From assembly GCF_002072105.2 (NCBI RefSeq), contig NZ_MTBC01000002.1, positions 186,001 through 250,000 of the forward strand: a stretch of 64,000 bases of DNA, given 5' to 3'. Of this stretch, positions 1 to 8,839 are shown in pieces. Under the pieces are notes generated by a model. That model worked only from the letters and a program-made list of their open reading frames with translations. It made no database searches and had not been told where the DNA came from. Each line of letters opens with the position of its first letter. The stretch's first letter is position 1. Both the position numbers and the translations under genes were made by a program. The stretch is from Croceivirga radicis (GTDB lineage: Bacteria > Bacteroidota > Bacteroidia > Flavobacteriales > Flavobacteriaceae).

Positions 1-827
1 TAGAAGGTGAGATTTACACGGCTGAGGTGCATCATATCAGGCATAAAGCGGTTATCCTTTTAGATGATGAGGGTAACGAGATTATTTTGCCAAAAGACAA
101 ACAGATACCGTCTGACTTTTTTAGAAAAGGAGATAATGTGAGAGGTATTATAGAAAGTGTTGAGCTTAAAGGTAATAAGCCCGCTATTATAATGTCTAGA
201 ACCGCGCCTAAATTCTTAGAGCAGTTATTTTTCCAGGAAATACCAGAAGTTTTTGATGGTTTAATTACGATTAAAAAAGCGGTTAGAATACCTGGGGAAA
301 AAGCAAAGGTTGCTGTAGATTCTTATGATGATAGAATTGATCCGGTAGGTGCTTGTGTGGGTATGAAAGGGTCTAGGATCCATGGTATTGTTAGGGAGTT
401 GGGTAATGAAAATATAGACGTTATCAATTACACTAACAATGCACAGTTAATGGTAACAAGAGCGCTAAGTCCGGCTAGGGTTACTAGTGTTAAGTTAGAT
501 GATGAGAAAAAAACAGCCCAGGTTTATCTAAAACCAGAAGAAGTGTCCAAGGCAATTGGTCGTGGAGGTCACAACATAAGGTTGGCGGGTCAACTAACAG
601 GTTATGAGATAGATGTATTTAGAGAGGGCGTTGAGGAAGATGTTGAGCTTACCGAGTTTTCTGATGAAATAGATGCTTGGATTATAGAAGAGTTCAAGAA
701 AATTGGTCTGGACACTGCTAGAAGTGTGTTGGAGCAAGATGTTGCAGATTTGGTTAAGCGTACAGACTTGGAAGAAGAGACGGTGAATGAAGTGGTGCGC
801 ATTCTAAAGGCTGAATTTGAAGATTAA
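1..827 (+). CDS. nusA: Transcription termination/antitermination factor NusA, C-terminal part
   Basis: NusA binds RNA polymerase and nascent RNA and modulates pausing, termination and antitermination. The reading frame is already open at the left edge (first whole codon at base 3), so the N-terminal domain lies outside the window; the first in-window ATG at base 27 is internal. What remains shows the end of the S1 domain, then two KH domains with the GxxG-type loops GMKGSR and GRGGHN, and an acidic C-terminal helical region. The gene ends 43 bases before infB, the usual nusA-infB order of the rimP-nusA-infB operon. Identity is clear from the paired KH motifs and the neighbour. Confidence 0.95.
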   Translation, partial: EGEIYTAEVHHIRHKAVILLDDEGNEIILPKDKQIPSDFFRKGDNVRGIIESVELKGNKPAIIMSRTAPKFLEQLFFQEIPEVFDGLITIKKAVRIPGEKAKVAVDSYDDRIDPVGACVGMKGSRIHGIVRELGNENIDVINYTNNAQLMVTRALSPARVTSVKLDDEKKTAQVYLKPEEVSKAIGRGGHNIRLAGQLTGYEIDVFREGVEEDVELTEFSDEIDAWIIEEFKKIGLDTARSVLEQDVADLVKRTDLEEETVNEVVRILKAEFED

Positions 828-870
828 AGTATATATTAGCAGCAAATTTTAAGGGAGTATAGAATTTTTT

Positions 871-3645
871 ATGGCAGGAAACCCAACAATAAGATTAAAT
901 AAAGTTCTAAGGGAATTGAATATTTCATTGGATAGGGCGGTAGACTATTTGTCGTCTAAAGGTCATGATATTGACGCTAGGCCAACCACCAAAATATCTA
1001 GTGAAGTATATCAAGTACTGTTGGATGAATTCCAGACCGATAAGAGCAAGAAAGTAGCCTCTAAAGAGGTTGCGGAAGAGAAGCAGAAGGAGAAGGAAGA
1101 ACTTCGTATGCAAATGGAGCGTGAGCAAGAGGAAAAACGTATTGCTAGAGAAAAGCGCCAAGCAGAAAGAGAAGTTATTAAAGGTAGGGTAGAGCTTTCT
1201 GGTCCAAAAACGGTTGGTAAAATAGATTTGGGTAAAAAACCTGGAGAGGTAAAAGAAGAGCCTAAGCAGGTAGAGAAAAAACCGGAACCGGTTCAGGAAA
1301 AAGTGGTAGAAAAACCTGTAGAAAAGAAGCAGGAAGAGCCAAAGCCAAAACCTGTAGAGCAAGTTAAAAAGCCCGAGGTAGTAGTGGAGAAAGTTCAACC
1401 TAAAAAGGAAGAAAAGCCTAAACCTGTGGCAAAAAAAGAAGAGGCGACTACAGAAAAAGAGGAACCTGCGCCAACATTGGGTTCAGATACCTTGGAAACG
1501 AAGTATCAAAAATTATCTGGTCCAAAAATAACTGGAGCCAAAATAGACCTAAGTAAGTTTGAACGTCCAAAGAAGAAGAAAGAAGAGAAGAAAGACGACA
1601 AAAAAGGTCAGGCCGGTGATAAAAAGCGCAAGCGTAAACGTATTGTAAGTAATAAACCTGGAGGACAGGGCAACAATAACAACAGGGGTAGAAACAATAA
1701 CCGCAAAGGAGGCCAAAGAACTAATGTTCCCAAGGTAGAGCCTACAGAAGAAGAAATTCAAAAGCAGGTTAGGGAAACCCTCGAAAAACTTCAAGGAAAA
1801 TCCTCTAAAGGTAAAGGAGCCAAGTATAGGAGGGAAAAAAGAGACCTTCACAGGCAACAAACCGAGAAAGATTTACAGCAGCAGGAAAAAGAAAGTAAGT
1901 TGTTAAAAGTTACGGAGTTTGTGACCGTAAACGAATTGGCAACTATGATGGACGTTTCGTCTACCCAGATAATTTCTGCATGTATGTCTTTAGGGATGAT
2001 GGTTACCATGAACCAGCGTCTGGATGCTGAAACATTAAGCATTGTTGCGGATGAATTTGGTTATGAAGTAGAGTTTGTAACCGCGGAAATAGAGGAGTCC
2101 ATTGAGGAAATTGAAGATGCGGCAGAGGATTTGGTTGCAAGGGCGCCAATTGTAACGGTAATGGGTCACGTAGACCACGGTAAAACATCCTTATTGGATT
2201 ACATCAGGGAAGAAAATGTAATTGCAGGTGAAAGTGGGGGTATAACCCAGCACATTGGCGCGTATGGAGTTACATTGGAAGACGGTCAAAAGATAGCGTT
2301 TTTAGATACGCCAGGTCACGAGGCGTTTACCGCAATGCGTGCTAGAGGTGCACAGGTAACGGATATAGCTATTATTGTTGTTGCTGCGGATGATGATATC
2401 ATGCCGCAAACCAAAGAGGCTATAAGCCATGCGCAGGCAGCAGGTGTCCCAATTGTATTTGCAATAAATAAAATTGATAAGCCAACGGCAAATCCTGATA
2501 AAATTAAAGAAGGTTTGGCGCAAATGAACCTACTGGTAGAAGATTGGGGTGGAAAAATACAGTCTCATGATATATCTGCTAAAACAGGTCAGGGTGTTAA
2601 AGAGTTGTTGGAGAAAGTATTATTAGAGGCTGAATTATTGGAGCTGAAGGCAAACCCAAATAGGGTTGCTGTTGGTACCGTTGTAGAAGCCTTCTTGGAT
2701 AAGGGAAGGGGTTACGTTTCTACCGTATTGGTGCAGAACGGAACTATGTCTATTGGTGATTATGTATTGGCTGGTACCTGTAGTGGTAAGATTAAAGCAA
2801 TGCACGATGAGCGTGGTAAGGATATCAAGAAAGCGGGTCCTGCTACACCAGTATCTATTTTAGGATTGGATGGTGCGCCGCAAGCTGGTGATAAGTTTAA
2901 TGTAATGGAAGATGAGCGTGAGGCAAAACAAATTGCTGCTAAACGTTCTCAATTACAACGTGAGCAATCAGTGCGTACGCAACGCCATATCACTTTAGAT
3001 GAAATTGGAAGGCGTATTGCTTTGGGCGACTTTAAAGAACTTAATATTATCCTTAAGGGAGATGTGGATGGTTCTGTGGAGGCATTAACGGATTCTTTCC
3101 AGAAACTATCTACAGATGAGATTCAGGTAAACATCATTCATAAAGGTGTTGGTGCCATAACAGAGTCTGATGTATTGTTGGCAAGTGCTTCTGACGCTAT
3201 TATTATTGGCTTTAACGTTAGGCCAATGGGTAATGCCAGGATGGTGGCCGATAAGGAGGAAATCGATATTAGAACTTACTCCATAATCTACGATGCTATA
3301 AATGACCTTAAGGATGCTATGGAGGGTATGTTGTCTCCAGAGATGAAAGAAGAGGTTACCGGAACCGCAGAAATCAGGGAGACATTTAAAATCTCTAAAA
3401 TTGGAACCATTGCTGGTTGTATGGTAACGAGCGGTAAGATTTATAGAAATTCTAAAATACGATTGATTCGTGATGGTGTGGTAATCTACACTGGAGAGCT
3501 CGCCTCGCTTAAGCGATTTAAAGACGATGTAAAAGAAGTGTCTAAAGGATATGATTGTGGCTTACAGGTTAAGAACTATAATGATATTCAAATAGAGGAT
3601 GTTTTAGAAGCTTACCAAGAAGTAGCGGTTAAAAAGAAATTATAA
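871..3645 (+). CDS. infB: Translation initiation factor IF-2
   Basis: IF-2 is the GTPase that brings fMet-tRNA to the 30S subunit and promotes subunit joining. At 924 residues it has an IF2_N helix near residues 6-55, a long Lys/Glu/Pro-rich linker (about 60-350), a second IF2_N-like segment, then the G domain. G1 is GHVDHGKT at 432-439, G3 is DTPGH at 479-483 and G4 is NKID at 533-536. Domains II, III and C2 follow. The linker carries two copies of an LSGPK..GKIDL-like motif, near residues 109 and 216. It lies directly after nusA and probably shares its transcript. A bidirectional terminator follows. Confidence 0.98.
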   Translation: MAGNPTIRLNKVLRELNISLDRAVDYLSSKGHDIDARPTTKISSEVYQVLLDEFQTDKSKKVASKEVAEEKQKEKEELRMQMEREQEEKRIAREKRQAEREVIKGRVELSGPKTVGKIDLGKKPGEVKEEPKQVEKKPEPVQEKVVEKPVEKKQEEPKPKPVEQVKKPEVVVEKVQPKKEEKPKPVAKKEEATTEKEEPAPTLGSDTLETKYQKLSGPKITGAKIDLSKFERPKKKKEEKKDDKKGQAGDKKRKRKRIVSNKPGGQGNNNNRGRNNNRKGGQRTNVPKVEPTEEEIQKQVRETLEKLQGKSSKGKGAKYRREKRDLHRQQTEKDLQQQEKESKLLKVTEFVTVNELATMMDVSSTQIISACMSLGMMVTMNQRLDAETLSIVADEFGYEVEFVTAEIEESIEEIEDAAEDLVARAPIVTVMGHVDHGKTSLLDYIREENVIAGESGGITQHIGAYGVTLEDGQKIAFLDTPGHEAFTAMRARGAQVTDIAIIVVAADDDIMPQTKEAISHAQAAGVPIVFAINKIDKPTANPDKIKEGLAQMNLLVEDWGGKIQSHDISAKTGQGVKELLEKVLLEAELLELKANPNRVAVGTVVEAFLDKGRGYVSTVLVQNGTMSIGDYVLAGTCSGKIKAMHDERGKDIKKAGPATPVSILGLDGAPQAGDKFNVMEDEREAKQIAAKRSQLQREQSVRTQRHITLDEIGRRIALGDFKELNIILKGDVDGSVEALTDSFQKLSTDEIQVNIIHKGVGAITESDVLLASASDAIIIGFNVRPMGNARMVADKEEIDIRTYSIIYDAINDLKDAMEGMLSPEMKEEVTGTAEIRETFKISKIGTIAGCMVTSGKIYRNSKIRLIRDGVVIYTGELASLKRFKDDVKEVSKGYDCGLQVKNYNDIQIEDVLEAYQEVAVKKKL

Positions 3646-3673
3646 TGCGCTTTTAGGAAAGTAAGAAATAAAA

Positions 3674-3710
3674 AAAAGGATTAAGTGTTTAGCTTAATCC
3701 TTTTCTATTT
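3674..3710. terminator. Bidirectional intrinsic terminator between infB and the SPOR-domain gene
   Basis: A perfect 12-bp stem (arms 3674-3685 and 3693-3704) encloses a 7-base loop. It is preceded by an A-run and followed by a T-rich stretch, so it can work on both strands. The right arm overlaps the last codons of the minus-strand SPOR gene. Confidence 0.85.
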
Positions 3711-4074
3711 TTAAGAGCATTGCTCTTGGATATTTCTTGCGCACTTCTAGGAACTTTCTGTCCGCTTCTAATTTGTCTCTGAATTTGCCTAATCTAACCC
3801 TGTAGGTGGGTTCTTGAAATTCAATTTTGGAATACCACGTTGGAAAATCATTGTCTACTTCCTCTTTAAGGCGAAAAGCGGTATTTCGATCCCCAAAACC
3901 AACCTGAATTTGGTAATAACCACTATTGGCATTTGCGCTTTTATAAATAGTAACCATTTTATCTAGTTCCTGTGGTTGTTGAATGTTCACAGTTCCTTCT
4001 TTAGGTTCCATTTGGGCACAAGCTAGTCCAAAACATATGGAAAACAGCGATGTATAAATAAACTTATGTTTCAT
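3694..4074 (-). CDS. SPOR-domain lipoprotein or secreted protein
   Basis: This is a small 126-residue protein with an N-terminal export signal. The sequence CFGLACAQ near residues 14-21 could be a lipobox or a plain signal-peptidase site. The rest matches a SPOR-like fold: YYQIQVGFGDRNTAFRLKEEV then YRVRLGKFRDKLEAD, the two beta-alpha units of a domain that binds denuded peptidoglycan glycans. That suggests an envelope or division-site role, but the substrate is not shown here. It stands alone, convergent with infB, with its own promoter just upstream. The assignment to the SPOR family rests on these motif patterns. Confidence 0.8.
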   Translation of the reverse strand: MKHKFIYTSLFSICFGLACAQMEPKEGTVNIQQPQELDKMVTIYKSANANSGYYQIQVGFGDRNTAFRLKEEVDNDFPTWYSKIEFQEPTYRVRLGKFRDKLEADRKFLEVRKKYPRAMLLKIEKD

Positions 4075-4093
4075 CTTTTAATTCTTCTATGAG

Positions 4094-4120
4094 CAAATGT
4101 ACTTTATAAACTTTAAACAA
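4094..4120 (-). promoter_or_regulatory. Bacteroidota-type promoter for the SPOR-domain gene
   Basis: On the minus strand the sequence reads TTG, 16 bases, TACATTTG, matching the TAnnTTTG minus-7 element of Bacteroidota. It implies a leader of only about 13 bases before the ATG. Confidence 0.55.
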
Positions 4121-4199
4121 TGCTGATTGGTGTTATTTAGAACTATTATAAATTAACTATTATAAATACCTTAACATTTAAAAAAACCCTGCTGTGTCG

Positions 4200-4207
4200 T
4201 ATTTTTG
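4200..4207 (+). promoter_or_regulatory. Candidate minus-7 element for the act-cox operon
   Basis: TATTTTTG matches TAnnTTTG. No clean TTG lies 17-23 bases upstream; a TTA is at spacing 19. If used, the transcript would have a leader of about 80 bases before actA. This is the only good minus-7 match I found in the 219-base gap. Confidence 0.4.
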
Positions 4208-4293
4208 TCAGCAATTTGAAACGGTGTAAAAGCTAAATATCTTAGCCTCAAAAGAAAACATCGTGCCAAAAATAAGACAGCAATTACGTTAAT

Positions 4294-5640
4294 ATGAAAA
4301 AGGTGTTCAACCGCATTCAATTTTCAAAGATTATTGGTTTAGGTTTACTTCTGTTCTCGCAGATGATAACGGTATCCGTAGTAGCACAAGACGCTGCCGA
4401 CGGTGCTTCTGTAGATGGGGATCCAGCTAAAGGTAAGCAATTGTTCAATCAAAACTGTGCTGCCTGTCATGCGTTAGATCGTAAGATGACAGGGCCTGCT
4501 TTGGCTAATGTGGAAACGCGATTGGCGGAAGAAGAAGGTTTGGATAAAGAATGGTTGTATAAGTGGATTAAAAATAGCCCGGGTATGATTGCCTCTGGCG
4601 ATGCTTACGCCAATAAAATCTACAATGAGTACAACAAGGCGGCTATGACCGCTTTTCCAACCTTGTCCAATGAGGATATAGATAATATTTTAGCGTACAC
4701 TGCTGCGCCTCCAAAGGCTGCTGCAAAACCTGCGGCTGCTTCTGGTGAAGCTGTGGCTGCGGCAAGTACTTCTGGAATTTCCAATGAAGTGGTTCTTGGT
4801 GCCTTAGCTGTGGTTTTTGGTCTGTTGGTGGTTATGTTGATTTTGGTCAACAGGACGCTTAGAAGAATTGCTGAGGCTAATGGTGTTGTTCTTGAAAAGG
4901 AACAAGAGGAGCGCTTGCCAATCTGGAAAGCATTTGCTAAGAATCAGTTTTTGGTGCTGTGTTCTGTAATTGTTCTGTTGTTGGGTAGTGCGTATTTTGC
5001 GTACTCTTGGATGTCTCAGATTGGTGTTGATCAAGGTTATGCTCCTGTGCAACCAATTCATTACTCGCATAAAATCCACGCTGGTGACAATAAGATAGAG
5101 TGTAAGTATTGTCACTCTTCTGCTAGGTCTTCCAAGCATTCGGGTATTCCATCCTTAAATGTGTGTATGAATTGTCATAAGTCTATTTATGAATACAAAG
5201 GCAACCCTGAAGGGCCTTCTGCTGAGGATTTGGCAAATGGGTATACCAATGAGTTCTATACCGGTGAAATTAAGAAGCTTTATAAGGCTGTAGGTTGGGA
5301 TGAAGAGAATCAGAAGTACACTGGCGAAAGTCAGCCTGTAGAATGGGTTAGAATTCATAATCTTCCAGATTTTGCATATTTCAATCACTCGCAACACGTA
5401 ACTGTTGGTAAAATCGAGTGTCAGACCTGTCATGGTCCTGTGGAGGAGATGGAGATAATGTATCAATATTCGCCTTTAACCATGGGTTGGTGTATTAACT
5501 GTCATAGAGAAACAGAGGTGCAATTGGCGGATAATGGGTATTACAAGAAAATCCATGACGAGCTTTCCAAGAAGTATGGTGTGGAAAAGTTGACCGCTGC
5601 TCAAATGGGTGGTTTGGAATGTGGTAAATGCCACTATTAA
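4294..5640 (+). CDS. actA: Alternative complex III subunit ActA, multiheme cytochrome c
   Basis: ActA is the periplasmic multiheme cytochrome c subunit of alternative complex III, a menaquinol oxidase that replaces the bc1 complex. The 448-residue protein has a signal segment (about 12-31), a monoheme domain with CAACH at 55-59, an Ala/Pro-rich linker, a membrane helix near 168-187, a second helix near 219-237, and then five CxxCH sites (270, 291, 376, 400, 443; the last ends at the penultimate residue). That gives six heme c motifs in total: a cytochrome c module fused to the pentaheme domain. It heads an operon of six act genes followed by cox genes. Confidence 0.93.
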   Translation: MKKVFNRIQFSKIIGLGLLLFSQMITVSVVAQDAADGASVDGDPAKGKQLFNQNCAACHALDRKMTGPALANVETRLAEEEGLDKEWLYKWIKNSPGMIASGDAYANKIYNEYNKAAMTAFPTLSNEDIDNILAYTAAPPKAAAKPAAASGEAVAAASTSGISNEVVLGALAVVFGLLVVMLILVNRTLRRIAEANGVVLEKEQEERLPIWKAFAKNQFLVLCSVIVLLLGSAYFAYSWMSQIGVDQGYAPVQPIHYSHKIHAGDNKIECKYCHSSARSSKHSGIPSLNVCMNCHKSIYEYKGNPEGPSAEDLANGYTNEFYTGEIKKLYKAVGWDEENQKYTGESQPVEWVRIHNLPDFAYFNHSQHVTVGKIECQTCHGPVEEMEIMYQYSPLTMGWCINCHRETEVQLADNGYYKKIHDELSKKYGVEKLTAAQMGGLECGKCHY

Positions 5641-5670
5641 TTAATAAAGAAGTTATTTCGATATATAAAT

Positions 5671-8600
5671 ATGGCATCAAACAAGAAATATTGGAAAAGT
5701 GAAGCGGAATTAGATCCGAACAATTCCATTGTTGAGACGCTAAAGCAAAATGAGTTTGCGGAGCCAATACCTGTGGACGATTTTCTAGGGGATAAGCAAA
5801 CGTTAGAGGAATCAAGTACTACAAGAAGGGATTTCTTAAAGTATGTTGGTTTTAGTACTGCAGCTGCCACTATTGCTGCTTGTGAGGGTCCTGTTCATAA
5901 ATCTGTTCCTTACGTGGTTTTGCCAGAGAATATAGTTCCTGGGGTTCCTAGTTATTTTGCTACATCTATTGCAGATGGCTACGATTTTGCAAGTATTTTG
6001 GTTAGAACCCGTGAAGGTAGGCCAATTAGGATAGAAAATAATGACAGGGCATCTGTAATGGGTAATGCCAATGCAAGGGTAAATGCTTCTGTTCTTAATT
6101 TATACGATAGCAAGCGTTTGCAGGGTCCGTTGGCAGGTGGTGAGCCTGTATCTTGGGATGTTTTGGATGCAACGGTAAAAGCAAAGCTAAATGCATTACA
6201 GGGTTCAGGTAAGCAAATTGCATTATTGACCCAGACTTATGCTAGTCCTTCAACAGAAAAGTTAATTGCTGCCTTTTCTGAGAAATTTGAAGGTGTTAAT
6301 CATGTTACTTATGATGCCATTTCTGAGGAGGCTGCAGTTATCGCCTTTGAAAAAATGTATGGGCAACGTGCTTTACCGGATTATGATTTTTCCAAAGCTG
6401 AACTTATCATATCTTTTGGTGCCGACTTTTTAGGTGATTGGCAAGGTGGTGGTTTTGATGCTGCTTATGCTAAGAAGCGTGTACCTAAAAATGGTAAAAT
6501 GTCACGTCACGTGCAGTTAGAGGCTAATATGTCTCTATCTGGTGCTAACGCGGATAAGCGTGTTCCTATGAATACGGCGAATCAAAAACTAGTGTTGGCA
6601 AAATTAAGTGGTAAGTTAAATGGTGTTCCGGTATCTGGTGGAGATTCTGCTGTGGATGCCTTAGTGAATACGCTTGTTGCTGAAATAGAAAAAGTTGGAA
6701 AAAGTAATGTTGTAGTGGTGACAGGGTTGAGTGATGTAAATGCTCAAACTGCTACATTAGCTGCGAACAAAGCGTTAGGTAGTGTGGTTATAGATGTAAC
6801 TGCTCCTAGATATATAAGGCAGGGTAATGCTGCTAAGGTAAATAAGCTAATCGCTGATATGAAAGCCGGTAAGGTGGGAATGTTATTGATAGATGGGGTT
6901 AACCCAGCTTATTCTTTGCCTAACGCTAAAGAATTTACAGAAGCTTTATCTAAAGTTGATGTTTCTGTTTCTTTCTCATATAATCAAGATGAGACAGCTA
7001 ATGCGGTTACGCATGTTGCTGCTGTTTCCCATTATTTGGAGTCTTGGGGAGATGTTCAGATTAAAAAAGGATTTTATAGTCTTACCCAGCCTGTAATTAA
7101 GGAATTGTTCGATACGCGTCAATTTCAATCCGCTCTTTTAAAGTGGATGGGAAGTGATGTTTCTTATTATGATTTTGTAAAAGAAAATTGGACAACTAAC
7201 ATATTAGGTGAAGGTGGTAATTTCAACAAGGCTTTGCAAGATGGTGTTTATGAAATGCCAGAAACTAACGTTAGTGTTGAAACGAATGTAACTGAGGATG
7301 CTGCTGCTAGTGACGAAGCTGTTGGTGCGGTTTCTACTTTAAGTGCAGCGTTAAGGGCTTTAGCTTCTGCTAAAGTAGAAGGAATGGAGTTGGTTCTGTA
7401 TCCTAAAACCGGAATGGGTGACGGTAAGTTGGCTAACAATCCTTGGTTGCAAGAGTTTCCTGATCCAATTTCTAGAGTAAGTTGGGATAATTATATAACG
7501 GTTTCTAAAACAGATGCTGAAGCACTTGGGTTAGAAAATTATAATGTGGCTAATGGTGGTTTGGATGGTAGTTATGCAAATGTTACCGTAGATGGTGTAA
7601 CATTGCAGAACGTACCGGTGTTGATTCAACCAGGTCAAGCAAAAGGCACCGTTGGTCTTTCTTTTGGTTACGGAAGAAAAGATGGCTTGCAAGAAGAAAT
7701 GCAAACCGGTGTTAATGCGTTTAAGGTTTACAAAGGCTTTAATGCTGTTCAATCTGTTTCTATAAGTAAAGCGGCAGGCACGCACGAGTTTGCATGTATA
7801 CAATTGCATAATACTTTAATGGGTAGGGGTGATATCATCAAGGAAACTACTCTTAAAGATTTTAATACGAAAGATGCGCATGAATGGAATCCAATACCAC
7901 ATGTTTCTTTAGATCATCAAGAAACGTTGGTAACGTCTCCAGAAGTGGATTTGTGGGAGAGTTTTGATCGTTCTGTAGGGCATCATTTTAAATTATCTAT
8001 AGATTTAAACGCTTGTACCGGTTGTGGTGCTTGTGTTATAGCTTGTCATGCAGAGAACAATGTTCCTGTTGTAGGTAAAAAAGAAATGCGAGTTTCTAGG
8101 GATATGCACTGGTTGCGTATTGATAGATACTATTCTTCTGAGGAAACTTTTGAGCAAGATAATGAGAAGAAAGATGGCTTTAGCGGTCTTTCTGGAGATA
8201 ACGGTTCGTTAGGTGGTTTTGGAGAATTAGAAGATCCTTCTGTTAATCCTCAGGTTGCTTTTCAACCGGTAATGTGTCAACATTGTAACCATGCACCTTG
8301 TGAAACCGTTTGTCCAGTAGCGGCAACTTCTCACGGTCGCCAAGGTCAAAACCATATGGCTTATAACAGATGTGTGGGTACTAGATATTGTGCCAACAAC
8401 TGTCCGTATAAAGTGCGTAGATTCAACTGGTTCTTGTACAATAACAACGATGAGTTCGATTTCCATATGAACAATGATTTGGGTAAAATGGTATTGAATC
8501 CTGATGTTGTGGTAAGGTCTAGAGGTGTTATGGAAAAATGTTCTTTCTGTATACAGCAAACGCAATCCGTAATTTTGAATGCAAAGCGTGAAGGTAGACC

Positions 8601-8805
8601 AGTAGAGAAAGGTGAATTTAATAATGCAGTGGCTTGTTCTGCGGCTTGTAGTAGCGGTGCATTGCATTTTGGTGATGTGAATGAAGAAGGTTCGTTAATC
8701 GCGGAATTAGAACATGATAAAAGAGCATATCACTTATTGGAGCATGTAGGTACAAAACCTAATGTGTTCTATCACGTAAAAGTTAGAAATACTAACGAAG
8801 CATAA
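5671..8805 (+). CDS. actB: Alternative complex III subunit ActB, molybdopterin-oxidoreductase-like iron-sulfur protein
   Basis: ActB is the large periplasmic iron-sulfur subunit of alternative complex III. It is 1044 residues long. A twin-arginine-like sequence TTRRDFLKYVG at about 50-60 is followed by a small hydrophobic stretch ending in Cys71, which could be lipidated. Residues to about 740 resemble the molybdopterin-oxidoreductase catalytic domain, which in characterised ACIII carries no molybdenum cofactor. The C-terminal part is a ferredoxin-like domain with four cysteine clusters: CTGCGACVIAC from 782, CQHCNHAPCETVCP from about 869, CVGTRYCANNCP, and CSFC plus CSAACSSG. It lies 30 bases after actA. 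Confidence 0.93.
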   Translation: MASNKKYWKSEAELDPNNSIVETLKQNEFAEPIPVDDFLGDKQTLEESSTTRRDFLKYVGFSTAAATIAACEGPVHKSVPYVVLPENIVPGVPSYFATSIADGYDFASILVRTREGRPIRIENNDRASVMGNANARVNASVLNLYDSKRLQGPLAGGEPVSWDVLDATVKAKLNALQGSGKQIALLTQTYASPSTEKLIAAFSEKFEGVNHVTYDAISEEAAVIAFEKMYGQRALPDYDFSKAELIISFGADFLGDWQGGGFDAAYAKKRVPKNGKMSRHVQLEANMSLSGANADKRVPMNTANQKLVLAKLSGKLNGVPVSGGDSAVDALVNTLVAEIEKVGKSNVVVVTGLSDVNAQTATLAANKALGSVVIDVTAPRYIRQGNAAKVNKLIADMKAGKVGMLLIDGVNPAYSLPNAKEFTEALSKVDVSVSFSYNQDETANAVTHVAAVSHYLESWGDVQIKKGFYSLTQPVIKELFDTRQFQSALLKWMGSDVSYYDFVKENWTTNILGEGGNFNKALQDGVYEMPETNVSVETNVTEDAAASDEAVGAVSTLSAALRALASAKVEGMELVLYPKTGMGDGKLANNPWLQEFPDPISRVSWDNYITVSKTDAEALGLENYNVANGGLDGSYANVTVDGVTLQNVPVLIQPGQAKGTVGLSFGYGRKDGLQEEMQTGVNAFKVYKGFNAVQSVSISKAAGTHEFACIQLHNTLMGRGDIIKETTLKDFNTKDAHEWNPIPHVSLDHQETLVTSPEVDLWESFDRSVGHHFKLSIDLNACTGCGACVIACHAENNVPVVGKKEMRVSRDMHWLRIDRYYSSEETFEQDNEKKDGFSGLSGDNGSLGGFGELEDPSVNPQVAFQPVMCQHCNHAPCETVCPVAATSHGRQGQNHMAYNRCVGTRYCANNCPYKVRRFNWFLYNNNDEFDFHMNNDLGKMVLNPDVVVRSRGVMEKCSFCIQQTQSVILNAKREGRPVEKGEFNNAVACSAACSSGALHFGDVNEEGSLIAELEHDKRAYHLLEHVGTKPNVFYHVKVRNTNEA

Positions 8806-8839
8806 CCAAAGAATAAAGAAAAACTAAGAAGTAGTCAAT

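Noticed and set aside
925-1860. Long minus-strand reading frames opposite infB
   Set aside because: They mirror the Lys/Glu-rich linker of IF-2 and give Phe/Leu-rich low-complexity peptides with no motif.
8227-8667. Minus-strand reading frame opposite actB
   Set aside because: It is the complement of a conserved ferredoxin region; the predicted peptide has no recognisable domain.
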